Assembly: GCA_903827075.1 (NCBI GenBank)
Contig: CAIKGX010000031.1
Location: 1 to 6,221, forward strand
Direction of reading: 5' to 3'
Source of the DNA: an uncultured beta proteobacterium
Lineage (GTDB): Bacteria; Pseudomonadota; Gammaproteobacteria; Burkholderiales; Burkholderiaceae
Length of the DNA stretch: 6,221 nucleotides
A program made the position numbers and the translations under genes. Under the pieces are notes generated by a model. It made no database searches, was not told where the DNA came from, and was given only the letters and a program-made list of their open reading frames with translations. Shown one piece after another: positions 1 to 6,221 of this stretch (positions are counted from its first letter, which is position 1; every line of letters starts with the position of its first letter).

Positions 1-950
1 GATCTCGCTTTTTGCTGACGTTTTGCTAAGGCATGCTGAGGATGTGATTTCAGACCAGGGTGATATACCCGATCAACACCGGGCTGCTTTTCTAACCACT
101 GCGCCAGTTCAAGCGCATTTTGACTCTGCTGCTTCATGCGCAACTCCAGCGTCTCTAAGCCCTTGAGGAAAACCCAAGCATTAAATGCGGATAAGGTTGG
201 TCCAGCCGTACGTACATAGGGGAATACTTTGCCCATGACAAAATCTTTACTTCCCACAATCGCACCACCAACCACTCTGCCCTGACCATCTAGATACTTC
301 GTAGCCGAGTGAATAACGACATCTGCTCCCAGCGCTAAGGGCTTTTGTAAAGCAGGCGTGCAAAAGCAGTTATCCACTGCAAATAAGGCATTGGCTTTCT
401 TGGCCACTTTAGAAATCGCTTTAATATCTGCAATCTCCGTTAATGGATTAGATGGTGTTTCCAAATAAAACAGTTTGGTATTGGGCTGAACAGCAGTCTG
501 CCATGCCTTGACATCAGCAAGGTCAACATATGTCGTGGTGATACCAAAGCGACCCAAGATATTGGTAAACAATTGAATGGTTGCGCCAAAGACTGAGCGC
601 GAACAAACTACGTGGTCACCGGCTTGTAGGTGGGCCATGGCCATAGTCAAGATAGCGGACATTCCAGAAGCGGTAGCAATACAGGCCTCACCACCTTCTA
701 AGGCAGCAAGGCGATCTTGAAACATGCTGACAGTCGGGTTGGTAAAGCGGGAGTAGATAAAGCCTTGATCGGCGTGTGCAAAACCATCAGCCGCTAATTC
801 TGCGCTATCAAAACAAAAACTCGAAGTTAAAAACATCGCCTCTGAATGCTCTTGGTATTCAGCGGTGCGACGAGTACCAGCGCGAACCGCTAGGGTCTCT
901 TGCGCGAGTTTAGAAAAATCGGGTTTTTTGCGGATCGTTTTGCTCTTCAT
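1..950 (-). CDS. metZ: O-succinylhomoserine sulfhydrylase, C-terminus cut by window edge
   Basis: PLP-dependent enzyme of the Cys/Met metabolism family, expected to make homocysteine from O-succinylhomoserine and sulfide in the cytoplasm (methionine synthesis). The frame is open from an ATG at 950-948 to the left edge: 316 codons, against roughly 390-400 in the family, so about 80 C-terminal residues are missing. Visible motifs are YSRFTNPT (66-73, PLP phosphate contacts from the neighbouring subunit), ATASGMSAI (92-100), ETPSNPL (164-170), AVDNCFCTP (191-199, with the Asp that contacts the pyridine nitrogen) and HSATKYLDGQGR (214-225), where K218 is the predicted Schiff-base lysine. The DNCFCTP and GQGR variants and the place after purF favour MetZ over MetB or MetC, which are the main alternatives; this assignment is by recognition. 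No clear Shine-Dalgarno precedes the ATG. It follows purF after 70 bases, probably as the last gene of the same transcript. Confidence 0.88.
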   Translation of the reverse strand, partial: MKSKTIRKKPDFSKLAQETLAVRAGTRRTAEYQEHSEAMFLTSSFCFDSAELAADGFAHADQGFIYSRFTNPTVSMFQDRLAALEGGEACIATASGMSAILTMAMAHLQAGDHVVCSRSVFGATIQLFTNILGRFGITTTYVDLADVKAWQTAVQPNTKLFYLETPSNPLTEIADIKAISKVAKKANALFAVDNCFCTPALQKPLALGADVVIHSATKYLDGQGRVVGGAIVGSKDFVMGKVFPYVRTAGPTLSAFNAWVFLKGLETLELRMKQQSQNALELAQWLEKQPGVDRVYHPGLKSHPQHALAKRQQKAR

Positions 951-972
951 TCTGCTATTTTGACACCGAATT

Positions 973-1001
973 CCAGAAAAGCCGCAGGCGGCTCTTTCTG
1001 G
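973..1001 (-). other. Strong intergenic hairpin between purF and metZ
   Basis: A near-perfect inverted repeat fills the middle of the purF-metZ spacer. Positions 973-979 pair with 995-1001 and 980-984 pair with 989-993, giving 12 base pairs with one bulged base (994) and a 4-base loop (985-988). In the message it begins 19 bases after the purF stop codon and ends 22 bases before the metZ ATG. The 3' side in the transcript continues AATTCGGTG rather than a T run, so it does not look like a classical intrinsic terminator. It could stabilise the 3' end of the upstream message, cause partial attenuation, or tune metZ translation. These roles are inference; the pairing itself is read directly. Confidence 0.6.
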
Positions 1002-1020
1002 GCAGCTTCTTTGTCTCTTT

Positions 1021-2559
1021 TTAGTCTTCGGTGGCTAAATGTAAATGCAGTTGTGATCGGGCAAAATCACTAGAATCCCGCTGACGATCAGCTTTTGCCT
1101 CAGAGGTATTACGAGCAGCCTCTAATGCATCCAAATAGGATTCATTGATATCGCCGGTAACGTAGATACCATCAAAGCAAGAGGCCTCAAAGTTCTGAAT
1201 ATTGGGGTTAACGTCTTTTACAGCCTGTTTCATATCTTCGATGCTTTGATAGATCAATTGATCGGCACCAATCATTTTGTTGATTTCTTCATCAGTGCGG
1301 CCATAGGCCACCAATTCACTACGGGTAGGCATATCGATACCATACACGTTAGGAAAACGGACCGGAGGGGCGGCAGAAGCGAAGATGACCTTCTTTGCAC
1401 CAGACTCACGTGCCATCTGCACAATCTCAAAGGAGGTAGTTCCGCGCACAATCGAATCATCCACAATCAACACCGTCTTGTCTTTAAATTCAATGCGCAT
1501 GGCATTAAGTTTTTGGCGCACCGACTTCTTACGTACTGCTTGCCCTGGCATGATGAAGGTGCGACCGATATAGCGGTTCTTAAAGAAGCCTTCACGATAA
1601 TCAACCCCTAAACGCTTAGCCACTTGCATTGCTGCAGGCCTGCTGGAATCTGGGATTGGCATCACGACATCGATTTCATCGACGTTGGTTTCTTTACGAA
1701 TCTTTTCAGCAAGATAATCGCCCATGCGCATCCGCACGTTATAAACCGTTACGCCATCAATAGTGGAGTCTGGACGAGCCATGTATACGTACTCAAAGAT
1801 GCAGGGCGTCAGAACGGCATCTGCAACACATTGACGGGTATAAAAATTACCATCCAAATCAATATAAATGGCTTCACCGGGGTTTACATCACGAACAAAC
1901 GTAAAGCCTAAGCCTTCTAATGCAACAGATTCAGAGGCAATCATCCACTCGGGGCCTTTAGGCGTATCAACCCGACCAATACACAGCGGACGAATACCAA
2001 ATGGGTCGCGGAACGCTAATAAACCATAGCCTGCAATGAGTGATACCACTGCATACGAACCTTTAACGCGCTTGGTTACTTCAGTCACCGCATTAAACAT
2101 GGCGTTCTCATCTAGAGGAGCGCTATTGGTTTCTTTTTGGAGCTCATCAGCCAGTACGTTCAGTAATACTTCTGTATCAGAGCTGGTATTGATATGGCGG
2201 CGATCGCGATATGCCATCTCTACGCGCAAACTTGGCGCATTGGTCAAGTTACCGTTGTGGGCCAAAATAATGCCGTAAGGTGCGCTTACATAGAATGGTT
2301 GCGCTTCTTCTTCGCTGCTAGCAGAGCCAGCTGTTGGGTAGCGGACTTGACCGATACCGGCGCTACCGACTAAGCTGCGCATATTGCGTGTTCTAAAGAC
2401 GTCACGAACAAGGCCATTCGCTTTATGCATGGTGAATGAATTGCCATTCATCGTTGCAATGCCTGCCGCATCCTGTCCGCGATGTTGCAAAAGCAACAAT
2501 GCATCATAAAGAAGTTGATTCACTGGGGAGTGAGAAACTGTTCCAACGACGCCGCACAT
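1021..2559 (-). CDS. purF: Amidophosphoribosyltransferase (glutamine-PRPP amidotransferase)
   Basis: Catalyses the first committed step of purine synthesis: PRPP plus glutamine gives 5-phosphoribosylamine. The 512-residue length is close to the 505 of E. coli PurF. The N-terminal half is a class II glutaminase domain starting MCGVVG. C2 becomes the N-terminal nucleophile after Met removal, so this ATG is certain and there is no propeptide. QHRGQDAAGI (25-34), QVRYPTAG (71-78, R73), AHNGNLTN (100-107) and the SSDTE segment (126-130) form the glutaminase site. The C-terminal half is a phosphoribosyltransferase domain with the flexible-loop region around 329-350 and the PRPP signature VLIVDDSIVRGTTS (363-376). 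The C-terminal region lacks the multiple cysteines of the Fe-S B. subtilis type, so this is the E. coli type. It starts 4 bases after the cvpA stop, with AGGGA at 2569-2573 as a plausible ribosome-binding site. No truncation or frameshift is seen. Confidence 0.97.
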   Translation of the reverse strand: MCGVVGTVSHSPVNQLLYDALLLLQHRGQDAAGIATMNGNSFTMHKANGLVRDVFRTRNMRSLVGSAGIGQVRYPTAGSASSEEEAQPFYVSAPYGIILAHNGNLTNAPSLRVEMAYRDRRHINTSSDTEVLLNVLADELQKETNSAPLDENAMFNAVTEVTKRVKGSYAVVSLIAGYGLLAFRDPFGIRPLCIGRVDTPKGPEWMIASESVALEGLGFTFVRDVNPGEAIYIDLDGNFYTRQCVADAVLTPCIFEYVYMARPDSTIDGVTVYNVRMRMGDYLAEKIRKETNVDEIDVVMPIPDSSRPAAMQVAKRLGVDYREGFFKNRYIGRTFIMPGQAVRKKSVRQKLNAMRIEFKDKTVLIVDDSIVRGTTSFEIVQMARESGAKKVIFASAAPPVRFPNVYGIDMPTRSELVAYGRTDEEINKMIGADQLIYQSIEDMKQAVKDVNPNIQNFEASCFDGIYVTGDINESYLDALEAARNTSEAKADRQRDSSDFARSQLHLHLATED

Positions 2560-2563
2560 AAGC

Positions 2564-3130
2564 CTAGATCCCTATTGTTATTGAAGGTGTAACAGTGGGT
2601 GTCATTTTAGGCATTGCATCGCCCAATTGTTTTGCCCAGTCAGCAGGAAGCCAACCTTTAATTAATCCCGTTGCCATATCAATGGCTGGTCGTGTGATGG
2701 CCTTTTGCCAAGCCACACTTTGCGGTATGGGTGTTAATGCGGCCAGTGTCGCCAACACCACTACGATCAGACCGCCACGCAGCAATCCAAAAATGAGCCC
2801 CAGAAAACGATCGGTCATGCTCAAACCTACCGACAGAATAATTTTTTGAATGACGCCACCAATCAATCCACAGACCACTAAGACCAAGATAAACAAAATC
2901 AAAAAGCTCACGCCTAGACTTAAGAGCTCATCCATATGAAATGTGGAGAGCCACTCAGTAGAGAGATAGTTGGTGTAGTGATAAGCTACCCAAGAGGCAA
3001 CAAACCAAGAAGCCAGCGCTAAGACTTCTTTAAATAAGCCTCGTGAAATCCCCACAAGGGCCGACACGAGCAACACCACTAGGGTGAAATAATCCACCGT
3101 TGTTAGTTTTAAGGTGGATAAATATTCCAT
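2564..3130 (-). CDS. cvpA: CvpA family inner-membrane protein
   Basis: Small polytopic inner-membrane protein of the CvpA (colicin V production) family. E. coli cvpA is needed for colicin V export; the general cellular role is poorly defined and is generally placed in envelope homeostasis. The 188-residue product has about four hydrophobic segments, at roughly 15-32, 35-52, 70-97 and 108-131. The pattern DYFTLVVLLVSALVGISRG near the N-terminus followed by FKEVLALASW is typical of the family, as is the DRFLGLIFGLLRGG stretch at 107-120. The product is somewhat longer than the E. coli protein (about 162 residues), with a Thr/Pro-rich tail at 173-188. The ATG shares its A with the TAA stop of the SPOR gene (TAATG), which implies translational coupling. 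purF follows after 4 bases, the same adjacency as in E. coli. I see no PurR-like operator in front of it. Confidence 0.93.
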   Translation of the reverse strand: MEYLSTLKLTTVDYFTLVVLLVSALVGISRGLFKEVLALASWFVASWVAYHYTNYLSTEWLSTFHMDELLSLGVSFLILFILVLVVCGLIGGVIQKIILSVGLSMTDRFLGLIFGLLRGGLIVVVLATLAALTPIPQSVAWQKAITRPAIDMATGLIKGWLPADWAKQLGDAMPKMTPTVTPSITIGI

Positions 3131-3930
3131 TACTGAGCCCCTAGCTCAACGAGTCGAGGCGATAGACCCATTGCTTTGACTTTTTTCTCAGCTGCTTCTG
3201 CAGCATCTTTATCAGTAAATGGTCCAGCACGCAGGACATACAACTTTGTACCGTCCGCTGCAGTCTTGTTCAGAACATAATTGGGGATCTTTTGATCCTT
3301 CATTTTCGTAATCCAGCCTTTTGCCCGCTCTTCTGATGCAAAAGCGCCAATCTGAATGACAAACTTTCCATTGCCGTTGTTTGCATTCGTTTTTGGTGGA
3401 GCTTCTTCTGTTTTTTGCTTAGCAGGAGCGGATACCACCTCTTCTCCTGCAGCCAAACCAAGAGCGGGTCCTTTAAGAGCGGGCGGTTTAGTTTCTGCCT
3501 TTGTCTCTGGTTTCGTTTCTGGGGTTGGAGGAACTGCTGCTTTAGGTGCGCTTTGTTCAAGAATCGGAGTGACTGGTTTTTCCGTAGGTTTGATCTCAGT
3601 CTTGCTATCTACTGCAGGAGGGTTAACAACTGGTGTTGGTAGGCTCGTCACAATATTGACAGCGATATCGTTGTTCACCGATTTGGGCTTGTTATCCAAA
3701 ATTCGAGGGAGGCCAACTACTGCAATCAACACTAAAACTGCTGCACCAATGAGTCGATGACGGGCACGCTGTTGTTCTGGATCTTCCGTGAGTGCCAAGT
3801 CTTCGCTTTCTTGAGCGCGTTGGAAACTACGGGGGGCTAATTTTGTTGCGGTGCGACGCGTCCCTGAAAAACCTCTATGAAGGTCTTCAGCCTTGGGGTT
3901 TCGCTTAAAAAGCTTCGGTAAACGAATCAT
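3130..3930 (-). CDS. SPOR-domain inner-membrane protein (DedD-like)
   Basis: Bitopic membrane protein of 266 residues. A charged cytoplasmic N-terminus (1-58) is followed by a single transmembrane segment at about 59-77 (GAAVLVLIAVVGLP), a long Pro/Lys/Glu/Thr-rich linker (about 95-187) and a C-terminal SPOR domain (about 188-262). The SPOR domain begins KFVIQIGAFASEERAKGW, has YVLRAGPFTDKDAAEAA in its second half, and ends near the stop. SPOR domains bind peptidoglycan stripped of stem peptides at the division septum, so a septal or envelope role is expected, as for DedD. The linker contains the local repeat PETKPETKAETK. The gene occupies the dedD position between folC and cvpA. Its ATG is 3 bases after the folC stop and its TAA overlaps the cvpA start by one base. 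The N-terminus and linker are too divergent to give the symbol with certainty. Confidence 0.9.
   Translation of the reverse strand: MIRLPKLFKRNPKAEDLHRGFSGTRRTATKLAPRSFQRAQESEDLALTEDPEQQRARHRLIGAAVLVLIAVVGLPRILDNKPKSVNNDIAVNIVTSLPTPVVNPPAVDSKTEIKPTEKPVTPILEQSAPKAAVPPTPETKPETKAETKPPALKGPALGLAAGEEVVSAPAKQKTEEAPPKTNANNGNGKFVIQIGAFASEERAKGWITKMKDQKIPNYVLNKTAADGTKLYVLRAGPFTDKDAAEAAEKKVKAMGLSPRLVELGAQ
3138..3142 (-). promoter_or_regulatory. Ribosome-binding site of cvpA, within a small hairpin
   Basis: In the message AGGGG lies 7 bases upstream of the cvpA ATG, the clearest Shine-Dalgarno in the window, and sits inside the last codons of the SPOR gene. It is flanked by TGAGC (3144-3148) and GCTCA (3134-3138), which can form a 5-bp stem, plus a G-U pair, with most of the AGGGG in the 5-base loop. 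The motif and pairing are read directly. Use as a ribosome-binding site is inferred from spacing. Confidence 0.55.
3487..3522 (-). repeat. Low-complexity PETK/AETK repeat in SPOR-protein linker
   Basis: Three consecutive four-residue units (PETK, PETK, AETK; residues 137-148) lie in the periplasmic linker. The codons differ between units (Lys AAA/AAG, Thr ACG/ACA/ACT, Glu GAA/GAG), so this looks like a conserved composition or an old expansion rather than a fresh DNA-level tandem duplication. Such extended Pro/Lys/Glu linkers are common between the membrane anchor and the SPOR domain. Confidence 0.5.
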
Positions 3931-3933
3931 GGA

Positions 3934-5259
3934 TCAATGCGCCTGGTTGTTTCGATAAGCCATTACGCCTGCAACGGTATAGAAGGATCCGAAGATGACA
4001 ATTCTATCACCCTCACCCGCTTTAGACAGCGCTTTTTGATACGCTGTAGCAGGGTCGCTATAGCACTCAATTCCGCCATCCTCACCATTTTTGACAGCTA
4101 CCCCTAGCTCTGCTAGCTTCTGGGCGAGCGCACTGGCGCTGGCGGCTCGTGAAGTAGGTAAATCAGTGCAAAACCAGAAATCCACTATCCCCAAGAGCGG
4201 TTTAATCACACCCTCAATATCTTTATCAGCCATTGCGCCAAAAATAGCGTAGGTATAGGGGTGATAGCCCATTTTATCTAGACCTTGGGCCAAAGTGGCA
4301 GCAGCATGTGGGTTATGGGCAACATCAAGCACCACCATGGGCTGTCCAGGAAGCACCTGAAAGCGTCCAGGTAATTCCACTAAGGCAAAGCCATTACGGA
4401 TATCTTGGGCACTCACTGGTAATCGTTGATGCAGGGCCATCAGGGCCGCTATAACTGCAGAGGCATTCAAAATCTGATTGGCTCCACGAAGGGCTGGATA
4501 CCCAAGACCACTAAAGCGTTTTTTGCGTCCTGCCCAAGCCCATTGTTGCTTATCACCCTGGAAATTAAAATCTCGCCCTTGCAACCAGAGATCACAACCC
4601 AATTGCTCTGCATAATCGATTAATGATTGCGGTGCTACAGGGTCGCCACAAACAGCAATCTGTCCTGCACGGAAAATACCGGCTTTTTCTAAAGCAATTG
4701 CCTCACGGGTAGAGCCCAAATAGTCAGCGTGGTCAATATCAATACTAGTGACAATCGCGCAATCAGCAGGCACGATATTAACGGCGTCTAACCTTCCCCC
4801 CATACCCACTTCCAGTATCACTACATCTAAGTGAGATTGAGAAAACAAATGCATGATAGCTAGGGTAGTGAATTCAAAATAGGTTAAGGTAGGCGCATCC
4901 ACCAAACTGACCCTAGCCTTTTCTACAGCGGCAAAGTGCTCAAGTAAGAGTCCATCTTTGACATCCTCACCATTGATTCTTGCCCGCTCATTGAAATGCA
5001 TTAAATGCGGAGACATATGACATCCAACGCGATAGCCGGATGACAACAAAATGCTCTCTAAAAATGCACAGGTAGAGCCTTTGCCATTGGTACCAGCAAC
5101 AGTAATCACAGGACAATCAAAATGGAGGCCTAAGGCGGCCTTAACTCGAGTAATGCGCTCAAGACCCATATCGATACCGACTGGGTGCGCGGTTTCTAGG
5201 TGACTAAGCCAAGCCGCAAGGCTAGAAAAAAGGATGGGGTTTTGGTGTGCTGTACTCAA
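3934..5259 (-). CDS. folC: Bifunctional folylpolyglutamate synthase / dihydrofolate synthase
   Basis: Mur-ligase-like ATP-dependent enzyme that adds glutamate to dihydropteroate and to reduced folates, supplying cofactors for purine, thymidylate and methionine synthesis. The length of 441 residues is normal for the family. The P-loop is GTNGKGST (56-63). MSPHLMHFNERARING (82-97), TYFEFTT (126-132), ILEVGMGGRLDAVN (148-161) and the SIDIDHADYLG segment (172-182) form the nucleotide, metal and folate sites. K192 in EKAGIFRAG is the likely carbamylated lysine. LPGRFQVL (296-303) and DVAHNPHA (312-319) belong to the C-terminal domain. The start is TTG at 5259-5257. The frame has a stop at 5278-5280 with no ATG or GTG after it, and the first internal ATG (residue 31) would remove the conserved N-terminal helix and the HPVGID motif, so TTG is the best start. 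It lies 5 bases after the accD stop with no good Shine-Dalgarno, suggesting coupling. Confidence 0.95.
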   Translation of the reverse strand: MSTAHQNPILFSSLAAWLSHLETAHPVGIDMGLERITRVKAALGLHFDCPVITVAGTNGKGSTCAFLESILLSSGYRVGCHMSPHLMHFNERARINGEDVKDGLLLEHFAAVEKARVSLVDAPTLTYFEFTTLAIMHLFSQSHLDVVILEVGMGGRLDAVNIVPADCAIVTSIDIDHADYLGSTREAIALEKAGIFRAGQIAVCGDPVAPQSLIDYAEQLGCDLWLQGRDFNFQGDKQQWAWAGRKKRFSGLGYPALRGANQILNASAVIAALMALHQRLPVSAQDIRNGFALVELPGRFQVLPGQPMVVLDVAHNPHAAATLAQGLDKMGYHPYTYAIFGAMADKDIEGVIKPLLGIVDFWFCTDLPTSRAASASALAQKLAELGVAVKNGEDGGIECYSDPATAYQKALSKAGEGDRIVIFGSFYTVAGVMAYRNNQAH

Positions 5260-5264
5260 GCGCT

Positions 5265-6152
5265 TTAAACTGCTGCGCTACCCGCTGTCGCAGGCTCGGG
5301 AAGCTGTTGGAGCAAAGCTAATAAATGGGCGATCTCAGCACGCATTTGGCGACGATCCACAATCATGTCGATACCGCCCTTTTGCATCAGGAATTCGGAA
5401 CGCTGAAAACCTTCCGGCAATTTTTCACGAACGGTTTGCTCAATCACGCGAGGACCTGCAAAACCAATCAAGGCTTTTGGCTCTGCCATCACCACATCAC
5501 CCATAAAGGCAAAACTGGCTGAGATGCCACCCATCGTTGGGTCAGTAAGAACGCTGATGTAAGGCAAACCTTTTTTTGATAACAAGGTCAACATCGAATT
5601 GGTCTTAGCCATCTGAAAAAGAGAGAGCAGACTTTCTTGCATCCGTGCACCACCAGTAGCGGTTACACAAATGAAGGCACATTTTTTTGCAATCGCTTCT
5701 TGCACTCCCCGAACAAAACGCTCCCCCACCACAGAGCCCATCGAGCCGCCCATGTACTGGAACTCAAAACAGGCTGCTACCACAGGAATGCTTTCAATCT
5801 TGCCACCCATCACAATCAAGGCTTCAGATTCACCAGAAGCATCGTTCGCTTCTTTTAAGCGATCAGGATATTTTTTAGAATCTCTAAATTTTAGTGGATC
5901 GATTGGATAGATATCGGCACCAATTTCATAACGGCCTTTTGGATCTAATAGACCATCTAATCGTTGCCGTGCGCCAATGCGCATGTGGTGACTACATTTA
6001 GGACAAACAGAGAGGTTAGCTTCAATATCGGTACTGTAAAGAACAATTTCGCAGCTGGGGCACTTTACCCACAATCCCTCTGGTACTGATTTGCGATTTG
6101 CAGGGTCAGTATGTTGAATTTGGGGAGGTAGTAATTTATCAATCCAGCTCAT
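5265..6152 (-). CDS. accD: Acetyl-CoA carboxylase carboxyltransferase subunit beta
   Basis: Beta subunit of the carboxyltransferase component of acetyl-CoA carboxylase. With AccA it moves the carboxyl group from biotin on AccB to acetyl-CoA, giving malonyl-CoA for fatty acid synthesis in the cytoplasm. The length of 295 residues is typical. An N-terminal four-cysteine zinc ribbon is intact (C31, C34, C50, C53), followed by the crotonase-like carboxyltransferase core: FEFQYMGGSMGSVVGE (129-144), TATGGARMQE (164-173), LTDPTMGGISASFA (202-215), and the FAGPRVIEQT segment (231-240) next to the acyl-CoA site. The ATG at 6152-6150 gives the usual MSWIDKLLPP start. A weak GTGAG lies just upstream. 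The gap from the trpA stop is 21 bases and folC follows after 5 bases. The trpA-accD-folC order is usual in Burkholderiales. No promoter is evident in the short upstream gap. Confidence 0.97.
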   Translation of the reverse strand: MSWIDKLLPPQIQHTDPANRKSVPEGLWVKCPSCEIVLYSTDIEANLSVCPKCSHHMRIGARQRLDGLLDPKGRYEIGADIYPIDPLKFRDSKKYPDRLKEANDASGESEALIVMGGKIESIPVVAACFEFQYMGGSMGSVVGERFVRGVQEAIAKKCAFICVTATGGARMQESLLSLFQMAKTNSMLTLLSKKGLPYISVLTDPTMGGISASFAFMGDVVMAEPKALIGFAGPRVIEQTVREKLPEGFQRSEFLMQKGGIDMIVDRRQMRAEIAHLLALLQQLPEPATAGSAAV

Positions 6153-6173
6153 TCGTTCTCACTATCCAATGCA

Positions 6174-6221
6174 TTAACTATCTAAAGCGACGCGGATTTC
6201 ACGTATAAAGGTTTCAAGTGA
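6174..6221 (-). CDS. trpA: Tryptophan synthase alpha chain, last 15 codons only
   Basis: The reverse complement of the right edge reads SLETFIREIRVALDS followed by TAA at 6176-6174. The FIxEIRxALD ending matches the C-terminal helix of betaproteobacterial TrpA, and trpA directly upstream of accD is the expected Burkholderiales arrangement. TrpA cleaves indole-3-glycerol phosphate to indole for the TrpB subunit. Only the tail is present, so the call rests on this short match plus context. The stop is 21 bases from the accD ATG, which makes accD a probable distal member of the trp transcript. Confidence 0.72.
   Translation of the reverse strand, partial: SLETFIREIRVALDS

Noticed and set aside
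973..1023. Possible bidirectional intrinsic terminator after purF
   Set aside because: The stem is good, but in the purF direction no T run follows it. On the plus strand the T-rich stretch is interrupted and too distant, and no plus-strand gene leads into it.
1246..1611. 121-residue open frame on the plus strand inside purF
   Set aside because: Antisense to the conserved phosphoribosyltransferase domain of PurF; no recognisable motif. The same applies to the other plus-strand frames within purF, folC and accD.
3131..3200. PurR operator upstream of cvpA-purF, as in E. coli
   Set aside because: Looking for an ACGCAAACGTTTTCGT-like palindrome just upstream of cvpA gave nothing close; the sequence there is explained as the end of the SPOR coding region.
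3356..3760. 134-residue open frame on the plus strand opposite the SPOR gene
   Set aside because: It lies entirely antisense to the Pro/Lys/Glu-rich linker and membrane segment of a well-supported SPOR protein. Its Gly/Ala/Val-rich composition is what the complement of that linker gives, and it shows no recognisable domain.
1..6221. An undescribed accessory, defence or mobile system
   Set aside because: Every base apart from short junctions belongs to recognised housekeeping genes in a known order. There are no transposase, integrase, repeat-array, RNA-gene or composition-shift signs.

Overview
This is an ordinary, gene-dense bacterial chromosome segment. All supported genes lie on the minus strand, so the transcript reads from the high to the low coordinates. 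In transcription order they are the last codons of trpA (right edge), accD, folC, a dedD-like SPOR-domain membrane protein gene, cvpA, purF, and a left-truncated metZ. The accD-folC-dedD-cvpA-purF core is also the E. coli order. Flanking by trpA upstream and metZ (O-succinylhomoserine sulfhydrylase) downstream is typical of Burkholderiales. GC looks a little under 50% by eye, much lower than Burkholderia or Ralstonia, and the proteins look betaproteobacterial. A low-GC Burkholderiaceae member such as Polynucleobacter is my best inference, but it was not tested by any search.

Layout: 6174-6221 end of trpA; 5265-6152 accD; 3934-5259 folC with a TTG start; 3130-3930 SPOR protein; 2564-3130 cvpA, overlapping the preceding stop by one base; 1021-2559 purF; 951-1020 a 70-bp spacer with a strong hairpin; 1-950 metZ, whose C-terminal part lies outside the window. 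Gaps between trpA and purF are 21, 5, 3, -1 and 4 bases, so one polycistronic message with translational coupling is likely. The only sizeable gap is purF-metZ. No stretch above 300 bases lacks a gene.

The products are housekeeping enzymes: tryptophan synthase alpha, acetyl-CoA carboxylase carboxyltransferase beta, folylpolyglutamate/dihydrofolate synthase, an envelope/division SPOR protein, the CvpA membrane protein, glutamine-PRPP amidotransferase (first step of purine synthesis), and a methionine-biosynthesis sulfhydrylase. Folate cofactors connect FolC to purine and methionine synthesis. I found no mobile element, CRISPR array, tRNA, rRNA, phage gene or defence gene, and nothing that looks like an undescribed system. 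The points worth a second look are small: the folC TTG start, the purF-metZ hairpin, and a small hairpin at the cvpA ribosome-binding site.
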